64,000 nt of DNA from Chlamydoabsidia padenii (GCA_025330725.1 JAIWND010000005.1:310001-374000), one strand, 5' to 3'. Shown: positions 34,742 through 46,276, numbered from the stretch's first letter. Translations and numbers: made by a program. Notes: generated by a model not told the origin, from the sequence alone.

Positions 34742-35832
34742 ATGACGGTAAAGCTCACAAGTAATCAGATTGCCCAATACGTACTACTTGGCACCGTTAT
34801 TGGTACTTGTGCTCCTATTTGTATTCGAAACGTCTATTATTACCGGTCAACTCGCAAATCCAAACACATCAAGTTACTTAAGGCAATTATGGCTTTTTGT
34901 TTCGCACTCAAATCATCTTTATTCATCGCCCTTAGCGTATCGTAAGTAGTAAATAAATGAACTACACTGATATACGACAACTAATTGAACAACAACAACA
35001 ACAACAACAAAAAAAGGAATGGAACAAGCTGTAATGCCTTGGGTAGGTCTGCTGACGTGTTTTATCATCTTGGTATGTTAGCAGGAAACACTGTACTCTT
35101 GTCTCGAATCCTGGCAGTGGTGGCCTTCCATTGGAAAGTACGGATAAAACTACTACATCTAACTCTACTATTGGCAAGATTCATCGTTGCTGTGATTGAT
35201 ATTGCTCATGTGTATATCACTTTTGATCCGATTGATGGTGGATGTGATTATCAAGATAGTCTTCATGTAAGTAAACGACGGGGAAAACAAGATGAGTGGA
35301 TACTCATGGAGCTTTTAATCTAATCTAGATTGGTATTACATATACAAGCTTGGATACATGTGTTGATTTTTATGCGACATGTAGCATATGCTTTGTGCTC
35401 ATTCGACATATGCGGAAACTCAATCAAGATGGACTGGTAACAGCCAACTTTCATAGATATATTGCCATCGCCATCTACAACGGAACAAGAACTCTTATAC
35501 TCACCATTGTCAATTTGTTGACTGTTGTAGGGATTGCATTTGTAAGACAAAATAATAGAACTGTGGGGTAATGAACTGACCATGACTTTATTTTTTTAAC
35601 AATATACACGAAGAAACAGGGCGATTCTTACTTTATTCCACTGGTAAGCCTACTTTGGCCTATCACCAACCTGTTATTTGTGTCTTTCGTTGGGTACGAT
35701 ACTGATTTTACTGAAGTCATCCGAAATATGCGTACTCAGTTTGAAGATAAACCCATTAGTATGGATGATATTGTCCTTCCTACCTCTTATGGCCATTTGT
35801 CCCATCGTAATTCTAGCACCCCTATCATTTAA
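34742..35832 (+). CDS. Orphan seven-helix (GPCR-like) membrane protein
   Basis: Not recognised by family. Four exons join to 291 residues: 34742-34941, 35017-35266, 35329-35541, 35620-35832. Seven hydrophobic segments can be picked out at about residues 9-34, 44-66, 79-104, 108-135, 149-174, 190-218 and 222-242. The N-terminus is short. The loop before helix 3 has a Cys (NGTSCNALG) with a glycosylation sequon, and the loop between helices 4 and 5 has another (DGGCDYQD), the positions of the conserved receptor disulfide. The C-terminal tail is polar (FTEVIRNMRTQFEDK ... HRNSSTPII). The start at 34742 is the first ATG in the open frame; an upstream ATG at 34645 meets a stop. A transporter or an uncharacterised fungal membrane family cannot be excluded. 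Confidence 0.7.
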
Positions 35833-36964
35833 TACCACATAGTACATCTTTACCACTAGTTTAGAATACCTACTTTATATCATAGAATACCATATCATTA
35901 TACCCTATCTTTTGACATACTTGATTGATCAATTAATAAAATGTTATTATGTAAAATGTCTCTTTAATGACTCCCTTGGACAAAATGTCATTAGTATTTT
36001 GCTGTGGTTGGTTGGTGGAACTCTTGTGTGTATGGGCCTATACAGTACTGTATGGTGCATGTCATCTATAACCGTCATAAACCTTAATTTATTTCAATTT
36101 TGCCTTTTGAATCCCCGATTCCGGCTTTTGAATTTTGTCCATCGGAAATTAAAATACTGTCTCGAAGTTTAAATCCCGATTTCGGAGTATCGATTTTAAA
36201 TACCGACGCATTAATAAACAATAAAGAACTTGAATGTACGCTATGTAGATGTTTTTAAATAAAGGCAAAGCATCATAATCAGTCCGTCTATTGATATGAC
36301 ATACTGGTTTTTACTGCTCGTCCCATTAAAATACTTCCATGTACAGTACTGTGTACGTAAATAATTTTCTTCCTGTTGTATACTTTTCTACTTCATACTG
36401 TATAATAAAGACACAGAAAGAATTCTCTATTTATTTTATACACACCATTAAAGAAAAAACAATTTTTACAATTTGGTTACTTTTTCTTGTTGTTTATGCA
36501 TCATACATATCGCCAGGAACATGTTCCTAATTTGGAAGAAATCGGGGTTCAAAAACACTGAGTTGGAAAATCGGGATTTCAAATGACCTCTGAAAAAAAT
36601 TTAGTGTGCCGAAATCATTTCAAATTCATGGCTCGCCAGCCAAAATACTCAAAACCCGACAAACTTTGAACCTCAATAAAATCTTTTTATTCAATGCAAG
36701 TACAAAATGTAAACCATAACAAATGTTCTTTAAGACCATAAAAATAATAGTTATGGATTGCTTTATTGATATCATGTTTTTAAAAAAAGTTATAACGGTT
36801 CGGAGATGAGGCATAATTGTGACGGTTATAGATGACATGCACCATATGTATTCTGTGATAAAGATGGATGTACAGTACTGTATCCATTAAAAAGCGATGA
36901 TAGTATGCATGACACAGAAGGGATTCAAATTTAGCTTTCATTATGCATGATTGTTACGAAGGTG
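35833..36964. other. Gene-free region with palindromes and inverted repeats
   Basis: No ORF was credible. It contains three copies of a TACAGTACTGT palindrome (about 36040, 36343, 36870), several CGGGATTTRAA-type elements in both orientations (36168-36178, 36572), and a 27-bp inverted repeat described separately. Confidence 0.6.
36051..36845. mobile_element. Candidate non-autonomous TIR element (MITE-like), ~790 bp
   Basis: A 25-base sequence beginning TGGTGCATGTCATC at 36053 is repeated as an exact inverted copy ending GATGACATGCACCA at 36843, with TA just outside each end. TA-flanked TIRs are typical of Tc1/mariner-type non-autonomous elements. The interior has no transposase. A single copy is seen in this window, so transposition is unproven. 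Confidence 0.4.
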
Positions 36965-37400
36965 TCATGCATGTAAAAACTAGAGTACAGTATCATACAG
37001 ACAACCCAAAAAAGGGTATGATCGGAGTTTAATCATCCAAACCCGATGCATGAATATTTTATTAAAAAGACACAAATCTACATACTATACAATCCAATTA
37101 GTATAAAAAGTATAAATTTCTATTCTAAAGAGTATTCAAGAATCAGGTAAGACCAGATTGTTGTGTTGTTTGCCGACTAGCTGATCGTCAATATGCCTCA
37201 TTCATAGCGACATACGATTCTACAATGAGACAAGAGGCACCATGAGGAATCATTTTGGTATCAATACCATTAATATATGTCCCACCAAAGAGAGAGTAAT
37301 CTTGTTCTGCAGCACATCCCACTCCACATCAATAGTTATCTTTTGATCATCCGAGCCCAGTCAGCATTATCCCACACTCATAGACATGTGGACTTGAGAT

Positions 37401-38477
37401 TCATAGAGGATCAATTACGCCCCGCTTCTGCTGATGTGATGGTAGGTAAATTGTCGAGTCGATTTCGAGTATCTGTCTTAATGATTTCAATTGACCTTGA
37501 TGCTGCACAAAGATCAGCGTAACCCCAACGACAAGTACAATTCCAAAGAATCCTGTGAATCAAATAGCATGAGTTTTAGTATCTTTTTATGATCCCTGAT
37601 CAACCAATTCTTTTTCAATCTGACTATACCTGTAAATTCCCATGTCTCCACATTTAAAATACACATTCATTCCAACAAGTTAACCATAAAAGGCCCGATC
37701 CAATACTTTAAATTCACAGTCAATGATGTTATTAAAGGCAGCAAACTAGTCATGTACAAAAACAACAGTTGATTAGTACATCATATTATCATTTACTATC
37801 CTTTTTTCTCCTTACCCTACATTGCATTACAACCGCTCGAGAAGAAGCCACCGAAGCCACACTCCATTACCTTGCACTATTGTTTGTTGATATATTTATC
37901 CTACTTGAATAGATAAGAAGTATTGTTAAGTGATGAGTTATTGTCGCTTTGCCAGGTTGAATCACAACTATCATACCTTTGATGAGCAAGAGACAACCGA
38001 GGTGCTGAAGTCAAAAGTGCAAAGAGGAATCCGTATTAACCATGTCCTAGCTATACTCGGCTGGTCTGTTGAGAATACATTCGTTTTAGTATGTGTCTCG
38101 AGTCGAAATCATATAATAAAAGAGGTGGTTAGTCATTTAAATGAAGAAGTTACCGTTCTTACCTTTGTTGTAAAGTAGTCTACGATTCGACAAGGAATAA
38201 CAATCGTCCAGAAGCCGATGTTATAACTAATTAAACAAGAGGTGTTAATCAATAAAGTAAGACATTCTGTTAACATACTTACATACATGTAGTGTGTTAA
38301 TGTATCGTTAAGGTGGAAGGTGAGAGTAGAAAAAAGGAAGAAGAAAAAAAGGAGGAAATGTTTCAAAAATTCCTTTTCATTGGCTTCATTTTTGAAACCC
38401 GACACCTGCCCTGAGCCAATTGGCATAAAAAAAGATACACTCCCCAACAAGCACCCCCACCCTCTCTCAAAACACAA
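37401..38477 (-). pseudogene. Possible decayed membrane-protein gene (copy B)
   Basis: Counterpart of the candidate gene in copy A. The last candidate exon (37401-37552) encodes a hydrophobic helix GIVLVVGVTLIFV and a polar tail ending VIDPL-stop. An upstream exon (about 38163-38270) reads SYNIGFWTIVIPCRIVDYF. The middle exons do not join in one open frame by eye. The spacing of a Y..G......R helix and a final D-[STDI]-I-x-LP[ST] tail loosely recalls the intact seven-helix gene at 34742, but this is weak. Confidence 0.3.
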
Positions 38478-38499
38478 ATCTCATTCTACATACTTTTTT

Positions 38500-39445
38500 T
38501 TCGAAAAGTCAGGTTAAAACGATCTTGAGGCTATGCTGCTCCATACAAGGGACTTGGTACATTGGCCATTATGTAAAGTTTGTTGGAAATAGACTAAGGA
38601 ATGCATATGGTCACTTTAATCATTAGCATCGCTTGTTCATAAAGCCAGTAGAGTCCTCTCAAGATTGAAGGCGAGGGTAAGCGGGTTTTGAAATAAGTTT
38701 GCTCTTGTGTGTCAATTTTTCATTCTGCAACTTTTATTTTTACAAAAGTCAGGGTAAAACGATCTTGAGGCTATATGGCTCCATACAGTGGGCTTGGTAC
38801 AATGGCCATTATGTAAAGTTTGTTGCAAATAGGCGATAATGTCTACATCGCCACTTTAATCATTAGCATCACTTGTTCATTGAGGCAAGAACTCTCTCAA
38901 GATTCCAGGCGAGAGTAAGCGGGTTTTGAAATAAGTTTGTTCTTGTGTGTCAATTTTCATTCCACATCCTTTTTTTTTTTTTTTTTTTTTTTTTCACAAA
39001 AGTCAGGTCAAAACGATCTTGAGGCTATACTGCTCCATACAAAGGACTTGGTATATTGGATATTATGTAAAGTTTGTTGGAAATAGGCTATAATGTCTAC
39101 ATCGCCACTTTTGTCATTAGCAACACTTGTTCATTGAGACAATAGAGCTCTCCTAAGATTGAAGGCGAGGGTAAGCGGGTTTTGAAATAAGTTTTATCTT
39201 GTGTGTCGATTTTTTTCATTCTGCACCTTTTTTTTTTTTTTTTTACAGAAGTCAGGGTAAAACGACCTTGAGGCTTTACTGCTCCATACAGTGGACTTGG
39301 TACAATGGCCATTATGTAAACTTTGTTGGAAGTAGGCAAAGGAATGCTCATGGTCACTTTTGTCATGAGGATCACTTGTTCATTAAGACAATAGAGCTTT
39401 CCCAAGGTTCAAGGCGAGGGTAAGCGGGTTTTGAATTAAGTTTCG
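38500..39445. repeat. Tandem repeat, four units of ~240-253 bp
   Basis: Unit cores (CATTATGTAAA) at about 38567, 38807, 39058 and 39309. Each unit contains the GCTCCATACA block and ends with GCGGGTTTTGAA (38681, 38919, 39175, 39424), then a T-rich spacer of variable length. These are homologous to the three units at 3100-3800. Confidence 0.9.
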
Positions 39446-39524
39446 TCTCGTCTGTCCATTTGATATTTGGGGACGATATTGGGGGGAAAGGTCGGTCTTA
39501 TCCAGTGTAATTGAAATCCCGTTG

Positions 39525-39905
39525 ATTTGGGAACACTTTAGCCGAGTGTCTTATAGGCGTCACTTCATTAATGCGAACTGTGATGGCCAATGTCCTGTAT
39601 AAGATTGTTATAATTTGACAATGCATGGGTTTTGATCATCTGATTTTATCTTTTTCACACCATATAAAAGAGCTTTTTAAATTCTTTTCAGCTTTCCTTG
39701 GGGATGCCCACCCCCTTAACAAAACAACAACAACTTGTCAGTCAATTCTTGGATGAGAATATGGCTGGCAACCCTCCTTTGAGAGGGAAGGGCACGGGGC
39801 TTCGGCCAACGGTAAGAGAAAAAGAAAAGGAAACCACATACTTCCTTCCACATAATACTAGCTGGCATTTCATTCGCCGCTCATTCGACGAAAAATTGAA
39901 GTTCC
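39525..39905 (+). repeat. Dispersed repeat shared (inverted) with 58795-59150
   Basis: The sequence from CATTAATGCGAACTGTGATG through GAGAATATGGCTGGCAACCC to TTCGACGAAAAATT is repeated on the opposite strand at 58795-59150 with indels. Confidence 0.85.
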
Positions 39906-41007
39906 TACAAAAATATCCTCATCTTTGGATTCCTATTGTGTTTCTTCTCTTCCTAACATTATCCAGCACTATATTAGTTTATTACCTTACTATTATCTTA
40001 TAACAACCTTATTATAATAGTACCACCCTGCATTATGAAGTTGTTGAATGATAGCAATATGTATTTGTTCCTTCTTCCTTCTTGTATCACTTTTTATTCT
40101 TTACATGGAACCTCTTATAATTGACATGGTCTAGGGACAAATTCAACTGCATCGAGTGAACGATTCAGTTGGCACAGGTAAGAAGAACAATAAGTAATCT
40201 ATAAAGCTCACAATGAACAAGTATTGCACTGATTTCTTTGTTTCTGTTATTTTACTTGGATTCTATATAAACAGTGTCTTGGTGGCAGCAGTTGATCTAC
40301 CTCACCTGTTGTAGAAACGGGAGTCTTCTTGTCACAAATGAACCCTAATGAAGATGCTGCTATTTGAAAACAGGTAACAATACTAATCTACGTCTTTTTC
40401 TTAACAGTACCGTTACTGACTCTCCCCTCCCAATCTTTATAGATATCAAAAATAACCATAGACGACTTATCCTTACCTGTGAAGACTAACCACCTCTCTA
40501 TTGATCTGTAAACAATGGTAAGGAAAAAGATCATCAAGGTATCTGTGTGAATTCATACTGACACTTTTTTTTTTTTGGTATTTTAAAATAGTAGTGTTTA
40601 CCTCATGGTCATCACTCTGATCTTCTATTGGGTCAAAGGGATCCTCCATATGGCATGATTCATGATAATACATTACGATAAGGACAATTTAAAGAGGGAT
40701 GATGCTTACTTGGTCTAGTTTTATTGGGCCAATCATGACGGGACGCTTTGCATTGAGGCGTTAGTGGCGGATCGACACGGACTGGTGGTTGTGGCTCGCG
40801 GAACATAAAAGGTAACACGGTTGATTGGGTGACTTCTTTAACGGAGAACGGGCTGGAACGGTCCTGGATCATGGTAAGTTACTCAAAATAACCAAAAGAA
40901 GAAGTAAGGAAGGTTTAATATACGTTTTTTTTTACTTTATTGTACATATAGGATCTTGATACTCTACGGGGACCTACTTGGCTCTTTTATGATCCTCGAT
41001 CAATGTA
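39704..41007 (+). pseudogene. Multi-exon membrane-protein gene, apparently decayed
   Basis: Not recognised. The first exon (ATG at 39704) encodes a polar N-terminus with Gln runs and one membrane helix (WIPIVFLLFLTLSSTILVYY), which suggests a type II membrane protein. Downstream, several segments flanked by splice-like sites read as protein: GQIQLHRVNDSVGTVSWWQQ across an intron at 40182-40275, CLPHGHHSDLLLGQRDPPYG, FYWANHDGTLCIEALVADRH, and a last part NTVDWVTSLTENGLERSWIM joined through 40875-40951 to DLDTLRGPTWLFYDPRSM-stop. Stops and frame changes separate these blocks (for example at 40348, 40675 and about 40806). It may be a recent pseudogene, or consensus errors may be present. The 5' end is repeated at 58.8-59.1 kb. 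Confidence 0.45.
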
Positions 41008-41693
41008 GTTTATGAATATAGTTTAGTCTAGTTTTTATGGTGTGTGTATCTTATATTGATGTTGAATAAAAATAATACTTATTAGGGATAAAAGTGAATC
41101 AGATTGGCAACGGTACACTGATTTTGTGCTACATAATTAGGTTATTTATATCATGGTTCGGTCCAGTTAATTAACCGCTGGTTAAAGGGAATGTTATGTT
41201 TTGGGACATTTTCCATCTTTTTGTACTTGTGTACTATGTGTGTAATCAGTGGGGGACAACATCATATCAATTCATCATTTATTACAGTATATGATATGTA
41301 ATTGATCATTATTGACTGACTTTTCAAGATCGGAAAAGGTGGACATCTTACATGACTCGAAGATTCATATAGGCTTGAAAATCATCAAAAGGTTCAAAGA
41401 AAATTAATTTATTTTAGTCTTGTTGGCATAAACTCAATTGGTAGGATTGACGATGCAGCCTTTACTCTTCTTGTTGTCGTACCTTTACCATTTATGGGTG
41501 CAAAACTCCTTTTCTGATTGAAGAAAAGGGAAATCACTATTCCAACCCAGATGAGCGGATATTGAAAATCCGTCTTTTTTTTTTTTTTAGAACTCTTTAT
41601 CCGACGATATTTTTACTTCTTCCTCTTCTTCCCCTTCTGTCTCATCCCCTTCCCTTCTTTCCTTTACCCTTCCGCTTTCCTTTTTTAAACATC

Positions 41694-44154
41694 ATGTCAC
41701 CTCCACCTCATACTCTCTCTTTACCGTTGGCCACTCACACTTCACCCTCCACTCATTTAAGAAGAGGATCAACCACCACGACCGTTATTACCTGTCCCCC
41801 TTCACCTTCTACTGCTTCCAAAACAAAACAACAAACACAACGACTCCCTTTAAACACCTTATCTTCTTCTTCTTTACCCTTATTCTCCAAATATGACAAG
41901 AAATGGCGTTGGTGGCACTATTTGTCCATTGTTATCTTGCTGGTCTGTCTTTTGGAATCCTTTGCATTAAGTCTTGGTTATCGACTTTTACACGAACAAT
42001 CATCACCTATTCGTATTGGTAAGTCTTGCGTATTATATCTATGGAAAGCAGGCATACTAATCTATTTCACCTTTTTTTGTAGCTGTCCGTCAATACCCTT
42101 CTCTACCATATCAGCATTTTAATACTTCAGCCTTGTCTTCAACACAGTCGATTTTACAAAAAGGTACCACAGTCTATCATGTCACCAAGGAATTTGGACC
42201 TGCCACTATGGGTGGTATGGGCTCAGTGGTGACATCTTTGGCGGCAGCACAGCAACGATCGGGAACTACTGAAGTGGCGGTAGTGATGCCTTACTACTCC
42301 TTCCTCAAAAACAAGTATGATATCGACAAGGTGGTAGATCTCGTCATCGATCTTCGTGACAAGCAAGGAAATTTGGTGCCGATCGAATTCAGGGTTTGGA
42401 AAATGATGCATGTATTCAATCCACCAACACCACAACCTGACAATACTACTACTTTTGTCATGATCGATGGAATCAATACCACCATCACCAAGCCAACTGA
42501 GCCTATTGTGATTCCTCATACCGAACGAGTCCCTGTCTATTTGATTGGTCCTGGAAACCGTACTCCATTCAGTCAAGCTTTCCGGTGCCGTAGTCCACTT
42601 CAAATCTACTCTTCTCCAGCTGGTCTTCCCCAGGAATGGCGTGATCAGTACTTTGCAAAAGCGGCCTCTCAATTCCTTATGCATCAAGCCACTGCCATTG
42701 ACGAAGAATCCTTGTTTGCTCCTCTTTTGCGGTCTGCTCCTCATGTTGATGTGATCCACCTCCACGGCGCCACCAATGCTTATGTTGCGAAATTCCTGGA
42801 TGATAAGCGGAAAAACAACGATTTGGGTCCTACACCTCCTTCTATTGTCTATACTATGCATGATTACCTTGACGAACTTCAATACACCAATACTGTCGGC
42901 AATGTCAAAAAGTTTTTGGATGCACCCGAATTCACTGGAAAGGATGTCAATCATGTGTATGGTGATCGCATGTTTATGTCTAGTTTGGGGATCGATCGTG
43001 CAGATGTGGTGACCTTTGTCAGCCGAACAATGGCGACGGCTATGGTGGAAGGAACACTCGACTTTTATCTCAAGGAACTGGTGATGGATTATTTACTACT
43101 CAAGGCACAACAACGACGCTTCTTTGGGATCAGCAATGGTTTGGATTTCTCAACCATCGATCCTTTTTCGACAGAAAAACTCTTGACAAGAAGACTAAAT
43201 TACCCTGATTATGCTCGACAATTATTGGATCAGTCAGCAGTAGCAACAACAAAGGATGTATCGGTCAAACGTGTATGGAACCTCAGTGCGGCCTCGGGTG
43301 ATTTTGTGGCAACGGCAAAAGACAAGGCAAAACGATTCCTGGTACGACGTAAACTGATCTCTGAAGCTGACGCCAAGCGACCTTTGGTTCTGTATGTTGG
43401 CAGGTTCCAGTACAACAAGGGCTTGGAATGGTTTGAACAAGCGACTAGGCACTTTGTGGAAAACAACATGACGTTTATCATCCTTGGTCAAGAAAACAAC
43501 TATCCTCTCAGCAAACTCCAAACCCTTCAAGCAAAATACTCTGACAATGTGTATATTCTCTCGACACCCAAGCAACATCGCCAATGGTCCATCTTTTGCC
43601 GTGCCGCTGCTGACTTTGTGTTTGTTCCTAGTCAAACCGAAAGCTTTGGATTGGTGGCTGCTGAAGGTCTCATGTTTGGTGCTTCGATCATCTCGACAGG
43701 TGTAGGTGGACTGGGAGAATTTTTGAAGGATCGACCGGAAGCCAGTATGGTGCAACAAGACAATGGTGCCTGGATGCCTGCCTATCCTCCTGTGCGTGAT
43801 ATCCGACTGGTGCGTGATAAGAAAACCAAGATACCTACCGTAACCAGTGGTGAATACTACAATGCTTATTTATTCAACGACAAGGATGGATTGACGACTG
43901 CGATCAGGGATGCTGCTATGGACTATAATCGACTCTTGGCAAGTAAAGCTTTACGGGAAGAATACATTCTCAGGATGATCACAAGCGCAATGGCTCTCAG
44001 TTGGGATCGACAAGGAACGGGGCCGGTGCATGAATACCAACACGTCTATGCTTTGGCTTTACATCAACGCAAACTGCCTGATCTCTCCCGACATGAAATA
44101 GATGAAGAACAGGCTCTTTTGCGACGACTATATCAATCAGAATCGTCCCTTTAG
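41694..44154 (+). CDS. Membrane-anchored glycosyltransferase with GT5 (starch/glycogen synthase-like) domain
   Basis: Two exons (41694-42018, 42083-44154) give 798 residues. A Ser/Thr/Pro-rich cytosolic N-terminus is followed by one membrane helix (YLSIVILLVCLLESFALSLG at about residues 80-99), a type II topology suited to the Golgi or plasma membrane. The catalytic part begins YHVTKEFGPATMGGMGSVVT, the position of the K-x-GG-L loop of bacterial and plant starch synthases, then VIHLHGATNAYVAKF, IVYTMHDY, FFGISNGLDFSTID, LVLYVGRFQYNKGLEWFEQA and the GT-B donor site FVPSQTESFGLVAAEGLMFG, where E-S-F-G-L-x-x-x-E is the retaining-GT signature. Fungal glycogen synthase is GT3, and fungal GT5 domains are mainly in alpha-1,3-glucan synthases, so a stand-alone membrane GT5 points to a surface glucan role. 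The donor is inferred as UDP/ADP-glucose. Confidence 0.82.
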
Positions 44155-44460
44155 TGCTATATCATACTGTAGTTTTATATAAATCCTTAGTATTAGAATT
44201 CCCCTTTTCCCCTCTTTTTTTTTTATTGTATGTACTTTCCCTCTTATGTGTCATTCACTTTTTGTAATCTTTATATCACAATCTTCCCTTTGTCCCCTCA
44301 TATTGCATTCTTCTTTTTTTTTTTTTTTTTTTTTACTGGTCTTGGTATCATGACATATTACAAAATAAACTTTATTTAAATAAAAAACAGATTGGTCATC
44401 GATGTGCACCGTCAAGTAAAAACATTTTTATAACACTACAAACTAATATGGTCTACATGT

Positions 44461-46042
44461 CTACCTAGGGGTGTGGTGTCGTTCAGTAGCCTATGTGGTA
44501 TATAAAAAGAGATAGTGTTAAAAACCAATGCCCTCCATACCACAATAAAGACGAGGGGGAACTTACCAAAGTGTATTCTTGGTTCCATGATTGGTAGGTT
44601 TGTTGATCTTCCTGCATGTGACCTTGTTCGGGGTGTTGTTGTTGATCGAATCTGTCATTTTGGCCATTAAGAAGAGGAAGGTTCATGACCGATAGCAGTT
44701 GTGGATCATAATTAGAATAAAGGACGTCAAGAATAGATTGTTCCATTTGTGGTGCTTGTTGAGAGGTGTATTCATGAGTAGGTTGCCACATCAGATCTGA
44801 TGAGTGTTGTTGTTTGTGATCATTGTCGTTAAATGATGAGTGTGAATCTGGTTTCGATCGATCATGCCATGAATAACTTGGCTTGTGTTCCGAATATTGT
44901 GTGGTCAAAAACCAATACTTTTCATAAAAGCTATCAGGGACTCTATACAAAGGCGGAAAAAAAAAAAGGTGTGAGTTTTTTTTTTATTGTTGCCCGTTTC
45001 AAGCCCACACTTACTTCCAATTGGCAGGTATAGAAGGATCACCCCCCAAGAATTGGGATTCGCTTGCCAAGAGCTGTAAACAGGTCTCCAAATCAAAAAA
45101 GTCCCTAAACAAAATCATCCGGTCGCGCATCTGTGGTGTTGGAATCAGGTCAATTCTTGCATCATGAGGTACTGCCATCTATAAGGTTTAAATGGAGGAG
45201 GGGGTAGGTTAGATAAAAGAAGAGCATATGATGTTTATTTTTACCTGTAATTCAGTGGGTGTGATGGTATGTGGTGATGATTTTTCACGAATAATAGCTG
45301 ATTCAAGTCGTAGTCGTAGTCGTAGCGCTTGTATGGCTACCAAGTTATTATTCATCACGTCAGGCATAAGCATAACAGGTTGTACGTCTTCCATATTTGT
45401 ATCATTGTCAGTAGAGTGGGTGGTCATTAGTGTTGTGGCACTATCAAAGGTGGTATGGTTTACTGAGAAAGGTGATGCTGTATCAGACCGAGGGTTTTCT
45501 TCTTTATCATCATAAGTAGTGGTGCCTTGAGTAGAGAGGTCCATCTTACTACTTTTATTGTCGCTGTAGTGGTGGTTAATGTTGTTGTTTGTGTTATTCG
45601 ATGCTGCCGGTGATAAACAACGGTGGGTCAATTCAAGATAGGAGGCAACAGCTGTTGGATGAGACTTGGTCATTTGTTGTAAATCTTCGTCTTCAAGGTG
45701 TGGTGTATGTTTCGGTACATGAAGTTTGGATTTGAAGCATACCAATTGCAAGGACATGACCACCCCTTTCAAGTACCAGTTTTCCCACTTGAGTGTGTCG
45801 TTTTCTTTGCTGAGTTGTTGATTCTTCTTCATAAACTTGTCCCGTTCTTGTAATAGTCGTTGAGTATCTACTTCCAATGCCTTCATGTGTCGCTCTTTTC
45901 GTTCCCGAAATGCTCGTTGTGCCGCCCGATTCTGTGCTTTTCGTGCTGCTGGAGATACTGGATTAGGTTTCCTTCCTGGTTTCTTCTTGATTTGTCCCGT
46001 TTGTGGAGGTAAAAAGACGGCTGTGTTGGTAACATCAGTCAT
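44461..46042 (-). CDS. bZIP transcription factor (Yap/Pap1-like) with DUF3425-type C-terminal region
   Basis: Four exons join to 455 residues: 45245-46042, 45015-45178, 44567-44942, 44461-44490. The basic region RKAQNRAAQRAFRERKERHM has the Q and F residues characteristic of the fungal Yap/Pap1 subfamily, followed by Leu heptads (LEVDTQRLLQERDKFMKKNQ). The second exon, VPHDARIDLIPTPQMRDRMI..DLETCLQLL, continuing to FYEKYWFL, resembles the DUF3425 domain that accompanies some fungal bZIPs. The centre is Asn/Ser/Thr-rich. No cysteine-rich oxidant-sensing domain like that of Pap1 was seen. Divergent from the multicopper oxidase, with 234 bp between start codons that contain a GGCGG..TTTGAA element. 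Confidence 0.87.
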
Positions 46043-46130
46043 GGTGAGCGATGAGAGAGGAATAAGGTGAATGTTGATAAAAGAGAGAGAGAAAGAGAGA
46101 GAGGATGGGGTAAGAAAAAAAAAAAAAAAA

Positions 46131-46149
46131 TCGCGGCGGTCTTTGAAAA
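46131..46149 (+). promoter_or_regulatory. CGCGGCGGTCTTTGAA element in a divergent promoter
   Basis: GGCGG followed two bases later by TTTGAA, close to the recurrent element; about 90 bp upstream of the bZIP start and 130 bp upstream of the oxidase start. Confidence 0.35.
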
Positions 46150-46276
46150 AATAGATCTCTTTTATTTATTGGTTGATCCTGTTCCTGATCATTTTTTTTG
46201 ACTCTCTTTTCCTATTATTATCATGTCACTCCCCCTTCATCCACTTTGACACGTAAATCCCATCCTACTTGCATCA

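Larger units (their letters stand above)
36965..39510. repeat. Dispersed duplicated segment, copy B
   Basis: Direct-orientation copy of 1577-3855. The shared region includes the long conserved stretch from ACCAGATTGTTGTGTTGTTT to the tandem units. Copy B has four tandem units against three in copy A, which explains most of its extra length. Confidence 0.85.

Noticed and set aside
38500..39445. Possible CRISPR-like array
   Set aside because: Units are ~240 bp, diverged and without unique spacers; a tandem repeat in a eukaryotic genome.
42223..42954. 243-codon minus-strand ORF inside the GT5 gene
   Set aside because: Overlaps an exon with clear GT-B motifs; composition is that of a shadow frame.
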